Assembly (NCBI RefSeq): GCF_023635005.1
Contig: NZ_JAMLJM010000006.1
Location: 86,471 to 150,470 of the forward strand
Direction of reading: 5' to 3'
Length of the DNA stretch: 64,000 nt
Source of the DNA: Flavobacterium luminosum
Lineage (GTDB): Bacteria; Bacteroidota; Bacteroidia; Flavobacteriales; Flavobacteriaceae
Made by a program: the position numbers and the translations under genes. This document shows positions 46,756 through 56,081 of this stretch, piece by piece; the first letter of the stretch is position 1; each line of letters opens with the position of its first letter. A model generated the notes under the pieces. The model had not been told where the DNA came from. It did not search any database and was given only the letters and a program-made list of their open reading frames with translations.

Positions 46756-46783
46756 AAAAACTCCGGCTAAGCTGGAGTTTTTT
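46756..46783 (+). terminator. Rho-independent terminator after pheT
   Basis: A 12-bp stem with one G-U pair (AAAAACTCCGGC at 46756-46767 with GCTGGAGTTTTT at 46771-46782) has a three-base loop and T run. Confidence 0.9.
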
Positions 46784-46848
46784 GTTTATTTCTTAATCTA
46801 AATTAAGAATTTGAGAAAGTGTAAATAATTAACTTTACTTAAATTTTA

Positions 46849-47739
46849 ATGAATGAAATGATGAGAACAAAAAACATAGAAAAAATTGTAAAACCTCAGG
46901 CGCCTCATTTTGTCGGTGACGGTTTTCGTGTTCATAATTTTATTCCTAGTATTCCTCAACTAAGCATGCAAAGAATGAGTCCATTTATCATGCTGGATTA
47001 CAATTCTAAATATAATTTTCCACCATCAGCTATTCCTAAAGGTGTAGGCGTACATCCTCACAGAGGTTTTGAAACAGTAACTATTGCTTACAAAGGAAAA
47101 GTAGCACATCATGACAGTGCGGGAGGTGGCGGCATTATTGGTGAAGGTGATGTACAATGGATGACGGCGGCTTCAGGCGTTTTACACAAAGAATACCATG
47201 AGGAAGAATTCAGTAAAACTGGAGGTATTTTTCAGATGGTTCAACTTTGGGTCAACCTACCGGCAAAAGACAAAATGAGTGCTCCAAAATACCAAGCGAT
47301 TACAAATGATGAAATGGGACGTTATGAACTTCCTGAAAATGCAGGTTTTATTGAAGTTATTGCTGGAAATTATAAAGGAGTTCAAGGACCGGCTTCGACT
47401 TTCACGCCTGTTTACATGTTGAATGCAAAATTAAATAAAGGAGGCACAGCAAATTTCTCTTTTCCAGAAAATTACAACACAGCCTTATTGATCATTGAAG
47501 GTAGTGTAACAGTAAATGGTACCGAAAGTATACCAACAGACCATTTTGTTTTGTTTGAAAATGAAGGAGAAGAATTCAATATTGAAGCCACTGAAAATGC
47601 GATTGTTTTAGTTTTAAGTGGAGAGCCAATTAACGAACCCATTTTTCCACACGGTCCATTTGTGATGAATACCTATGATGAAATTATTCAAGCTATAGAG
47701 GATTATAATAATGGTAAATTCGGTTATTTGGAAAATTAA
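46849..47739 (+). CDS. Pirin family protein
   Basis: The 296-residue bicupin of the pirin type has VGDGFRVHNFIP, GVGVHPHRGFETVTIAYKG with the metal-binding His residues, and QWMTAASGVLHKEYHEE in the N-terminal cupin. The C-terminal cupin starts near 180. Pirins bind iron; some act as quercetin dioxygenases, others as regulators. The sequence does not say which. It is followed after 74 bases by a DoxX gene, a frequent pairing, so they may be co-transcribed. Confidence 0.92.
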   Translation: MNEMMRTKNIEKIVKPQAPHFVGDGFRVHNFIPSIPQLSMQRMSPFIMLDYNSKYNFPPSAIPKGVGVHPHRGFETVTIAYKGKVAHHDSAGGGGIIGEGDVQWMTAASGVLHKEYHEEEFSKTGGIFQMVQLWVNLPAKDKMSAPKYQAITNDEMGRYELPENAGFIEVIAGNYKGVQGPASTFTPVYMLNAKLNKGGTANFSFPENYNTALLIIEGSVTVNGTESIPTDHFVLFENEGEEFNIEATENAIVLVLSGEPINEPIFPHGPFVMNTYDEIIQAIEDYNNGKFGYLEN

Positions 47740-47813
47740 AAAACCTACTTAACTAGATATTTTCTCAAGCACAATATTCATTTTAAAAATTAACCCCAAA
47801 TATATTTATAACA

Positions 47814-48212
47814 ATGAAAAACAATGATTTAGGACTATTAATTATTAGAGTTTCTTTTGGATTATTAATGCTTTTACATGGAATTGCTAAACTACTACAT
47901 GGTGTAGATTTTCTTGGAGGTATGTTTCAAAGTGTTGGACTACCTTCGTTTTTTGCCTATGCGGTATATGTTGGTGAAGTGATTGCTCCTTTGCTTCTGA
48001 TTGTTGGTTTCAGAACAAAATTAGCAGCTATTGCATTTGCTTTTACAATGATTGTGGCTGTATTAATGGCACATGCGGCTGATGTATTTACCTTAACTCA
48101 AACCGGTGGATGGGCAGTTGAATTACAAGGATTATACTTTTTTGGGGCTTTGGCTTTATTTTTTACCGGTGGTGGAAAGTTAGCTGTTTCTTCTGTTTCA
48201 AAATGGGACTAA
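47814..48212 (+). CDS. DoxX family membrane protein
   Basis: The 132-residue protein has four membrane helices and the DoxX pattern LLIIRVSFGLLMLLHGIAKL near the N-terminus, then AYAVYVGEVIAPLLLIVGFRTKLAA. DoxX/DUF417-like proteins associate with redox and thiol-stress functions in some bacteria. Its role here is unknown. It follows the pirin gene on the same strand and is closed by a bidirectional terminator. Confidence 0.9.
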   Translation: MKNNDLGLLIIRVSFGLLMLLHGIAKLLHGVDFLGGMFQSVGLPSFFAYAVYVGEVIAPLLLIVGFRTKLAAIAFAFTMIVAVLMAHAADVFTLTQTGGWAVELQGLYFFGALALFFTGGGKLAVSSVSKWD

Positions 48213-48267
48213 ATTTCAAGTCTTGATTCCAAAAAAAATCAAAGTAAAAATACCAAAGATTAATAAA

Positions 48268-48297
48268 AATAAATCCCGCATTATAGCGGGATTTATT
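48268..48297. terminator. Bidirectional terminator between doxX-type gene and ABC-F gene
   Basis: A 12-bp perfect stem (AATAAATCCCGC at 48268-48279 with GCGGGATTTATT at 48286-48297) has a six-base loop between convergent genes. Confidence 0.85.
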
Positions 48298-48305
48298 GTA
48301 TCATG

Positions 48306-49922
<1,617 letters not shown>

Positions 49923-49949
49923 TTATTTCTTATTTTTTATAAAGTGTTG

Positions 49950-49982
49950 CAAAAGTAGTAAAAATAGTGGAGTTGATGACAA
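49950..49982 (-). promoter_or_regulatory. Promoter of the ABC-F gene
   Basis: TACTTTTG (49950-49957, minus strand) is preceded by TTG (49980-49982) with a 22-base spacer, matching TTG-N17-23-TAnnTTTG. It lies 27 bases before the ATG. Confidence 0.65.
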
Positions 49983-50188
49983 TGATTTTATCAAAAAGAC
50001 AAGCGCTTTTCTTTGGTACAAAATAGATTTTAGGCTTCAAAGTGGATAAACGCATTATTTTAACTTAAGCTTTATCAAATAACACACAAAAAGTCCTAAT
50101 CTGAATTTATTTTTATTTATTTAAAGGATTTGTTTAGCAAAGTCTAACTTTTAACTGTCTATTAACAGCGTCATTCATGTAATACAAA

Positions 50189-50196
50189 TATATTTG
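50189..50196 (+). promoter_or_regulatory. Promoter -7 element of the thioredoxin-fold lipoprotein gene
   Basis: TATATTTG matches TAnnTTTG, 20 bases before the ATG at 50217. A TTG at 50208 lies between, too near the promoter to be the start. Confidence 0.5.
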
Positions 50197-50216
50197 TCTC
50201 AAACAATTTGATTAGA

Positions 50217-51608
50217 ATGATTGCCTATTTCAAAAAAATACCATTTTTATTTGTAGCTGTTAGTCCATTTTTTTTAAATTCTTGTGCTTCAGTATTTCAA
50301 GATGATGATTACACGGCTTATTTTGGAGGTGAAATCATAAATCCTAACTCTGAAAATGTCTATTTATGTCGCAATAATGAAATTATTGACACCATTAAAT
50401 TAGACAAAAACAATCGTTTTTTTAAAAAATACGATTCTTTAACTCCCGGCATGTATACTTTTAAGCATGAACCGGAATATCAATATATCTACTTTGATAA
50501 GAATGATAGTTTGATGATTCGTCTAAACACACATGAATTTGATAACTCTCTTACTTTCTGTGGCCGAGGCGATCAGAAAAATAATTTCCTAATTGAATTG
50601 TTTCTTAAAAACGAAAATGATCGTAATGCTTCTTTCGATATTTATGATAATGATTTAAAAACGTTTGAAAAACAAATAGCTGCATATCATAAAGAGAAAA
50701 AAGCTTTTTACGAAAGACGTAAAGAAGATATCGAATGGAATGAAGATTTTGATATTTATGCTAAAACCATGTTAGACATGCCTTATTTAGCACAAAAAGA
50801 AATTTATCCTTTGGCACACAAGTTTAGAACAAGTGAAGATATATGTCGTCATTTGCCTAAAAATTATTATGATTTCAGAAAAAAAATCGATTTTAATGAT
50901 GAGAAGTTAACCCATTTTGCTCCTTTTGTGCGATACCTAACTTCTATGATGAATAACGTATCTTGTCGTGAAGGAGGCACTGACAAATCATTAGAAAATA
51001 ACATTAAAAAACTAGAAGTAGCAGATTCGATTTTTACCAATCAAAAAGTAAAAAATGCAGTCTTGAATAATATTGCGTTCATGTATATGTTGGAAGATCA
51101 AAACATGATGAACAACAATAAGTTCTTGGAAAAATACTTCAAGTTATCGACGGACAAAGAAAAACAAAAAGAGATTAAAAAGATTGCTGAAGCAACTCAG
51201 ACAATGTCTCCTGGGAAACGTCTTCGAAATATCAATTTAATTGATTCCAACGATAATAAATTAGATTTTGGTTCTGTAATCAACAAAAATACTGTGGTTT
51301 ACTTTTGGACTTCCGAAGCTAAATCGCATTTAGAAGCAGCTCACAAAAGAGCTTCCGAATTAAAAGCGAAATATCCTAATTGGGATTTTATAGCAATAAA
51401 TATTGATGATTCTAACGAAGCTTGGAAGACTGCACTCAAAAGGCATGGTTTAAATGGCTTAGAATTACATGCTACTAATTTCAAAGAAATTAAAGACAAA
51501 TGGGTGATTACCAAAATTCACAGAGCCATGTTGATCAATGCTGACGGAACTATCAAAAATGCTTTTGTAAGTTTATTCGATGCTAATTTTGAAAACTATC
51601 TAAAATAA
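50217..51608 (+). CDS. Thioredoxin-fold lipoprotein lacking CxxC
   Basis: The lipoprotein (about 463 residues from ATG 50217) has a signal peptide and lipobox FLNSCA (Cys about 23). The N-terminal domain (about 30-115) resembles the beta-sandwich DUF4369 region of Bacteroidota TlpA-type proteins, followed by a helical region. The C-terminal thioredoxin-like domain (from about 335) includes VVYFWTSEAKSHLEAAHKRA. TlpA relatives have a WCxxC at that point; here it reads WTSEAK, with no cysteine pair. It may act in binding rather than in redox, or be a regulator of another protein. Confidence 0.8.
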   Translation: MIAYFKKIPFLFVAVSPFFLNSCASVFQDDDYTAYFGGEIINPNSENVYLCRNNEIIDTIKLDKNNRFFKKYDSLTPGMYTFKHEPEYQYIYFDKNDSLMIRLNTHEFDNSLTFCGRGDQKNNFLIELFLKNENDRNASFDIYDNDLKTFEKQIAAYHKEKKAFYERRKEDIEWNEDFDIYAKTMLDMPYLAQKEIYPLAHKFRTSEDICRHLPKNYYDFRKKIDFNDEKLTHFAPFVRYLTSMMNNVSCREGGTDKSLENNIKKLEVADSIFTNQKVKNAVLNNIAFMYMLEDQNMMNNNKFLEKYFKLSTDKEKQKEIKKIAEATQTMSPGKRLRNINLIDSNDNKLDFGSVINKNTVVYFWTSEAKSHLEAAHKRASELKAKYPNWDFIAINIDDSNEAWKTALKRHGLNGLELHATNFKEIKDKWVITKIHRAMLINADGTIKNAFVSLFDANFENYLK

Positions 51609-51627
51609 AATACAAATACAACGAATA

Positions 51628-51662
51628 AAAAAAGCTACTGTAAAACAAACAGTAGCTTTTTT
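51628..51662. terminator. Bidirectional terminator between lipoprotein and transaldolase genes
   Basis: A 14-bp perfect stem (AAAAAAGCTACTGT at 51628-51641 with ACAGTAGCTTTTTT at 51649-51662) has a seven-base loop between convergent genes. Confidence 0.9.
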
Positions 51663-51678
51663 GTTATGGTAAATAATA

Positions 51679-52335
51679 TTATTTATTTCCTTTTTCGTAA
51701 TCAGCAATAAATTGTGCAATTCCAATATCCGTTAATGGATGTTTTAATAAACCTGTAATAGCAGACAAAGGACCTGTCATTACATCAGCTCCAATTTTAG
51801 CACAATTTACAATGTGCATCGTATGACGTACAGAAGCCGCTAAAATTTGTGTTTCGAAACCATAGTTATCATAAATATCTCTAATTTCTTGAATTAAATT
51901 CAATCCATCCGTAGAAACATCATCCAGACGACCTAAGAATGGAGAAACATAAGTTGCTCCTGCTTTAGCTGCTAATAATGCTTGACCTGCAGAAAAAACC
52001 AATGTAACGTTAGTACGAATTCCTCTATCCGAAAAATATTTACAAGCTTTAATTCCTTCTTTAGTCATGGGAAGTTTAACCACAATTTGCTCATGTAATT
52101 CCGCCAATTCTTCACCTTCTTTTACCATTCCTTCAAAATCAAGTGCATTCACCTCGGCACTAACATCTCCATCCACAATGTTACAAATGTCTACATAATG
52201 CTTTAAGATATTATTCGTCCCTGTGATTCCTTCTTTTGCCATCAAAGATGGATTTGTGGTAACACCATCAAGAATTCCTAATGATTGTGCTTCTCTAATT
52301 TGCTCTAAATTGGCTGTGTCAATAAAAAATTTCAT
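51679..52335 (-). CDS. Transaldolase/fructose-6-phosphate aldolase, small type
   Basis: The 218-residue TIM barrel is of the TalC/FSA type: [36 protein letters not shown], Schiff-base Lys in VVKLPMT (about 86), and [17 protein letters not shown]. It moves dihydroxyacetone units in the non-oxidative pentose phosphate pathway, or acts as an aldolase; the sequence alone does not separate the two. It appears monocistronic. Confidence 0.93.
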   Translation of the reverse strand: MKFFIDTANLEQIREAQSLGILDGVTTNPSLMAKEGITGTNNILKHYVDICNIVDGDVSAEVNALDFEGMVKEGEELAELHEQIVVKLPMTKEGIKACKYFSDRGIRTNVTLVFSAGQALLAAKAGATYVSPFLGRLDDVSTDGLNLIQEIRDIYDNYGFETQILAASVRHTMHIVNCAKIGADVMTGPLSAITGLLKHPLTDIGIAQFIADYEKGNK

Positions 52336-52426
52336 CTGTATATTTTAAAATAGTTTTTGTTCTAAAGTTAATATTTTCAAAGTGGTATCTAAGATCTATG
52401 GTTAATTCTTACAACCAACTGCAAAA

Positions 52427-53230
52427 TTACAATTTATAATGATTCATTAACATTTTTTCATATATTTTATCAGGCAACACTCTTTTTAAAACTATAGAGA
52501 ATTTCTGCATAAATGCCCCAACTTTATAATGGATTTTTGGTTTTGGAGTATTGATGATTGTATATACCGCTTGGGCCATTTCGATGGGATTACTCCCAGA
52601 ATCGACATGGGTATTCATTTCCGCCAAGGTGTTCCCATAGGCACTTTCATAAGCTGATCCTTTAATCACTGGAGCATGATAACGCCCCGCGGCAATGTTG
52701 GTTGCAAAATCTCCAGGAGCAATATTTGTTATTTCTATACCAAATTGTTTAGTTTCCATGCGAAGCGCTTCGGTTACAATTTCTAATGCTCCTTTTGAAG
52801 CCGAATAAATACCTCGGTATGGCAATCCCATATAACCTGCAATTGAAGTTATATTAATGATCAATCCGGATTTTTGTTCGCGCATTTTCGGAAGAACCGC
52901 CTTCATTACTTCGATTGGGCCAAAAAAATTGGTTTCAAAATTATTGCGCATTTCATTAGTCGGAATTTCTTCAATCGGACCAGTAATTCCCACCCCAGCG
53001 TTGTTAATGAGAACATCAATTCGTCCTTCTTTCTTTATGACATATTGTACTGCATTCTGAATAGAATCAACGTTTTTGACATCTAACGTAAGTAAGGAAA
53101 AAGTGGTCTTAGTTACATTTTCCGGATTACGACTCGTCCCGTAAACGATAAATCCTTTATGGATTAAAAATTCACCTATTGATTTTCCAATACCGGAAGA
53201 TCCTCCTGTTATTAATATTATTTTGCTCAT
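52427..53230 (-). CDS. Short-chain dehydrogenase/reductase
   Basis: The 267-residue classical SDR has cofactor motif GGSSGIGKSIG, NNAGVGITGPIEE, catalytic Ser in INITSIAG and Tyr-Lys in YSASKGAL. The C-terminal extension (from about 230, KIHYKVGAFMQKFS) resembles SDRs that act on sterol or retinol-like substrates, but the substrate is unknown. It lies 9 bases after the dipeptide epimerase gene on the same strand, so the two are probably co-transcribed. Confidence 0.9.
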   Translation of the reverse strand: MSKIILITGGSSGIGKSIGEFLIHKGFIVYGTSRNPENVTKTTFSLLTLDVKNVDSIQNAVQYVIKKEGRIDVLINNAGVGITGPIEEIPTNEMRNNFETNFFGPIEVMKAVLPKMREQKSGLIINITSIAGYMGLPYRGIYSASKGALEIVTEALRMETKQFGIEITNIAPGDFATNIAAGRYHAPVIKGSAYESAYGNTLAEMNTHVDSGSNPIEMAQAVYTIINTPKPKIHYKVGAFMQKFSIVLKRVLPDKIYEKMLMNHYKL

Positions 53231-53239
53231 TATATTTTT

Positions 53240-54232
53240 TTAAAATACAGAAATCCCCAGACCAGGTTTTTCTGAAAGTTGAATATTTCCATAATAAATT
53301 TTGCTTCCCTTAGCAATGTCATTTGCAATTAAATTAGCGCCATCTAAATCGGTATAATCAGCTAAAGGAGCCAAAACTGCTCCGGCAGAAATTCCAATAG
53401 TAGATTCGGTCATACAGCCAATCATTATTTTAAAATTAAGTGCTTTAGCTTTTTCAATTAAAGATAAAGCCGGAGTTAATCCTCCGCATTTAACTAATTT
53501 GACATTGATGCTTTGATAATGTGGTTGCAAAGAACGTAAATTTTCAATACTCTGACAATCTTCATCAGCCATCCAATTGGCAAATTTATCTCGCTCTAAA
53601 ATTTGAAATTGATTGGTTGGCATTGGCTGTTCCAAATAACTTATTTTTTGAACCCACGGTGTATTTTGCAACAACTCACAATCTTTAGAGGTAAAACTCC
53701 CGTTGAAATCTAATGCTATTGTTTTGTCTAATTCTGTAAGTTTTTGAATAGCAATTTCATCAAAACTCTTACATTTTATCTTAAATTTGGACCAACCCGA
53801 AGTTTTAATCTTATTAAGTTGTGTCTCTATTGGACCTGCACTGATTGTTAACGAAGATTCTGGAATATTTTTTATGGGTATTTTATTGAGTTCTATGAAA
53901 TTTTTCCCTTCTAATTTTCCATACAAATCCCAATAAGCACAATCTAGCGCGGATACTAAAAATGAAGGGAAATTAAGCCTTAAAATAAACTGATAAAACT
54001 CAGTGGGATAAATTATCTTTTGTGCTTCAATTAAAGTTTTACTTGAAGATAAAAGATTTACAAAATCTGGTAATTTTATACCATAATAATCAATAGCCGT
54101 ACATTCACCGTATCCTTCAACTCCTTTATAAGAAAGAGAAACGATCAAAGCTTCTCTACTGGAATAATTTCCGTAGGAAATAGAAAAAGTTTCTTTGAGT
54201 TGAAAAGTAACGATTTGCCAAGATAATAGCAT
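53240..54232 (-). CDS. Dipeptide epimerase-like enolase-superfamily enzyme
   Basis: The 330-residue protein belongs to the muconate-lactonizing subgroup of the enolase superfamily. FSISYGNYSSREALIVSL is at the N-terminal capping domain. The catalytic acid/base lysines are in KFKIKCK and near KLVKCGG, and the metal ligands are the Asp of ALDFNG, the Glu of YLEQP and the Asp of MADEDC. The motif IGCMTESTIG agrees with L-Ala-D/L-Glu epimerases used in murein peptide recycling, but o-succinylbenzoate synthase has a similar fold. It precedes the SDR gene by 9 bases. Confidence 0.85.
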   Translation of the reverse strand: MLLSWQIVTFQLKETFSISYGNYSSREALIVSLSYKGVEGYGECTAIDYYGIKLPDFVNLLSSSKTLIEAQKIIYPTEFYQFILRLNFPSFLVSALDCAYWDLYGKLEGKNFIELNKIPIKNIPESSLTISAGPIETQLNKIKTSGWSKFKIKCKSFDEIAIQKLTELDKTIALDFNGSFTSKDCELLQNTPWVQKISYLEQPMPTNQFQILERDKFANWMADEDCQSIENLRSLQPHYQSINVKLVKCGGLTPALSLIEKAKALNFKIMIGCMTESTIGISAGAVLAPLADYTDLDGANLIANDIAKGSKIYYGNIQLSEKPGLGISVF

Positions 54233-54251
54233 CCGGAAAAATTTTGTCTAA

Positions 54252-54276
54252 AATAAAAAATCCCGAACAATCGGGA
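54252..54276 (-). terminator. Terminator downstream of the SRP RNA
   Basis: On the minus strand TCCCGA-loop-TCGGGA (54261-54266 with 54271-54276) is followed by a T6 run. It lies about 28 bases after the mature SRP RNA end and just before the epimerase start codon. Confidence 0.65.
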
Positions 54277-54303
54277 CCACAATTTTAAAAATATTTTAGA
54301 AAA

Positions 54304-54402
54304 AATGGCAAGCGACCTACATCGCACCGCTACAACCGCATACCTTTGCTGCGTTCCCACCCTGGAGGAGTCTGCAGGAGCTGGTCGTGTAGGACTTGCC
54401 GC
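54304..54402 (-). ncRNA. ffs: Small signal recognition particle RNA (4.5S-like)
   Basis: This is a bacterial small SRP RNA of about 99 bases on the minus strand. The ends pair (GGCAAG near the 5' end, 54395-54400, with CTTGCC near the 3' end, 54307-54312), as do further helix segments. The apical domain IV, recognised by Ffh, carries the conserved GGGAACGCAGCAAAGG. It scaffolds Ffh for co-translational membrane targeting. It has a textbook promoter upstream and a T run plus hairpin downstream. Protein-coding readings across it are spurious. Confidence 0.93.
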
Positions 54403-54404
54403 TG

Positions 54405-54434
54405 CAAATATACAAACTTTTTGTATTTTTACAA
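54405..54434 (-). promoter_or_regulatory. Promoter of the SRP RNA gene
   Basis: TATATTTG (54405-54412) is preceded by TTG (54432-54434) with a 19-base spacer on the minus strand. It is the best promoter match in the window, immediately before the RNA 5' end. Confidence 0.85.
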
Positions 54435-54488
54435 GCACATTTGATAATGAAAAACTCTTTGTATATTGTATTCGAAAAATATTTAAAA

Positions 54489-55532
54489 ATGAAAAAATAT
54501 AACCTATTAACATTCATATTGTTAGTATTTTTATTAACCAATTGTTCCGGGGATAAAAAAAATTTATTTTCTATTGATGATTCAAAATTTAAGCTTTTAT
54601 ATCATCAAGGAGATCCTATTTCTCTGGAATTGACGAATAAAAAAGAAAAAAATATTGATTCTGTAATCTATTTTAATGGAGAAAAAAGAATCGGTTCTGT
54701 TAAAGGAAATTCAGTTTTAACTTATCGATTAACAGATGAAAAACTAGGTTACCATACTCTGAAAGCTGTGGTTTATTTTGAAGGCGATTCAACTAAAGTA
54801 GAATCAAGAATAGAATTGGTTTCTCCTATTGAGCCCAAACTTCTAACATATACCATTATCAATACTTATCCACACGACACAAAAGCTTACACACAAGGAT
54901 TAGAATTTTACCGTGATACATTAATTGAAGGTACTGGTCGTAACGGCTTGTCTTCACTACGAAAAACAAACTATAAGACAGGAGAGGTTTTTAAAAAAAT
55001 CGATCTGGACAGTAAATATTTTGGCGAAGGAATCACTGTTTTAAATAACAAAATTTACCAATTGACTTGGCAAGAAAACACAGGATTTGTATACAATGCA
55101 GATAATTTAAAACTTGAAAAAACATTTCAATATACCCGAAAAATGGAAGGTTGGGGCCTTACCAACGATGGTACTTATTTATATCAAAGTGACGGTTCAG
55201 AGAAAATTTGGCTATTGGATCCTAAAACGCTTAAAGATGTTAATTATATTAATGTCTATACTTCCAACAATAAAATTAAAGCGATTAATGAACTAGAGTG
55301 GATTAATGGAAAAATTTATGCCAATGTTTATCAGATGGACGCAATTACCATTATTGACCCAAAATCTGGTGCCGTTGAAGCAGTAGTTGATTTATCTGCG
55401 TTAAAATCGAAAGTAACACCACATCCGGATCTAGATGTCCTCAACGGAATTGCATACAATCCCAAAACTAAAACAATTTTTGTCACCGGAAAAAATTGGG
55501 ACAAAATGTTCGAAATAAAAATAAATAATTAA
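54489..55532 (+). CDS. Glutaminyl-peptide cyclotransferase, lipoprotein
   Basis: The 347-residue protein converts N-terminal Gln of peptides to pyroglutamate. From ATG 54489 it has a signal peptide with lipobox LLTNCSG (Cys about 18). An N-terminal Ig-like part (about 20-105) precedes a five-bladed propeller of the plant-type glutamine cyclotransferase family (NTYPHDTKAYTQGLEF, EGTGRNGLSSLRK, LNGIAYNPKTKTIFVTGKNWDKMFEI). Longer readings starting at 54396 run over the SRP RNA promoter and lack a signal peptide start, so they are rejected. Confidence 0.92.
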   Translation: MKKYNLLTFILLVFLLTNCSGDKKNLFSIDDSKFKLLYHQGDPISLELTNKKEKNIDSVIYFNGEKRIGSVKGNSVLTYRLTDEKLGYHTLKAVVYFEGDSTKVESRIELVSPIEPKLLTYTIINTYPHDTKAYTQGLEFYRDTLIEGTGRNGLSSLRKTNYKTGEVFKKIDLDSKYFGEGITVLNNKIYQLTWQENTGFVYNADNLKLEKTFQYTRKMEGWGLTNDGTYLYQSDGSEKIWLLDPKTLKDVNYINVYTSNNKIKAINELEWINGKIYANVYQMDAITIIDPKSGAVEAVVDLSALKSKVTPHPDLDVLNGIAYNPKTKTIFVTGKNWDKMFEIKINN

Positions 55533-55557
55533 AAGCTGGATGAAACCAGCTTTTTTT
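55533..55557 (+). terminator. Rho-independent terminator after the cyclotransferase gene
   Basis: A 9-bp stem AAAAGCTGG/CCAGCTTTT (from 55531 to 55554) has a six-base loop and T run; the stem starts within the stop codon. Confidence 0.8.
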
Positions 55558-55615
55558 GTGGAATTTTATCAGATTATAGCTATAAATTACAAAAGAAAGC
55601 TAACATCAATAGAAA

Positions 55616-55650
55616 TAAAAATACAATACAAAAAAAATATTGTATTTTTA
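55616..55650. repeat. AT-rich perfect inverted repeat before the 101-residue protein gene
   Basis: A 13-bp perfect palindromic pair (TAAAAATACAATA at 55616-55628 with TATTGTATTTTTA at 55638-55650) is separated by nine bases. It ends 25 bases before the ATG at 55676. It is either an operator or a weak hairpin in the leader; the stem is nearly all A/T. Confidence 0.5.
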
Positions 55651-55675
55651 AGGTATCTATTTAAACCTCAAAATA

Positions 55676-55981
55676 ATGCATACCTACAACTATGGAAATA
55701 TAACCGAAGCATTAGCTTCATTAAAGGAAGAAGGATTCACCATCGATTTTAATATTAATATTGAAGAATTTAAAATTAATCCCCATGATTACGAAATTGT
55801 TCATATTTTTAGATACGAAGGAGATTCTAACCCTGATGATGAAGCGACTGTTTACGGAATTCAATCAAAAACAATAAAGGAAAAAAAAGGAGTATTTGTC
55901 TCCGGATTTTCAGCCAATTCAGATTGTGAATTTTCCAGATATCTTAAAGGACTTACTATAAAGGGACACAAAGGCTTATAA
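55676..55981 (+). CDS. Conserved hypothetical protein
   Basis: The 101-residue soluble protein is of unknown function, starting [21 protein letters not shown]. Related Bacteroidota proteins are sometimes called phosphoribosylpyrophosphate synthetase, but it is far too short and has no PRPP motif. It contains a central [23 protein letters not shown] and a late [12 protein letters not shown]. It is preceded by an AT-rich palindrome and has no operon partner. Confidence 0.8.
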   Translation: MHTYNYGNITEALASLKEEGFTIDFNINIEEFKINPHDYEIVHIFRYEGDSNPDDEATVYGIQSKTIKEKKGVFVSGFSANSDCEFSRYLKGLTIKGHKGL

Positions 55982-56032
55982 TGCTTTGTGAATAACTTTA
56001 CAGAAAAAAAACAATATTTTGAATCCCAGAAC

Positions 56033-56064
56033 TTGCTTTTTGGAGTTATAAAATTCTATATTTG
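56033..56064 (+). promoter_or_regulatory. Promoter of dnaX
   Basis: TTG (56033-56035) is followed after 21 bases by TATATTTG (56057-56064), matching TTG-N17-23-TAnnTTTG. A GTG at 56064 overlaps the -7 element, so the true start is the ATG at 56082. Confidence 0.8.
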
Positions 56065-56081
56065 TGAACCCAATTAAAGCT

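Noticed and set aside
50208..50216. TTG start for the thioredoxin-fold lipoprotein
   Set aside because: It lies too near the -7 element, and ATG 50217 gives a proper lipoprotein signal peptide.
54396..54488. Longer N-terminus of the glutamine cyclotransferase
   Set aside because: It would start within the SRP RNA gene and place a second non-signal segment before a perfect lipoprotein signal peptide starting at 54489.
54145..54541. Open frames on both strands across the SRP RNA
   Set aside because: They overlap a clearly identified structured RNA with its own promoter and have Cys/Arg-rich, non-conserved content.
55540..55752. Open frame overlapping the palindrome and the 101-residue gene
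   Set aside because: It runs through the terminator and palindrome and overlaps a better-supported gene in another frame.
56064..56081. GTG start for dnaX
   Set aside because: The GTG overlaps the -7 element; transcription would begin after it.
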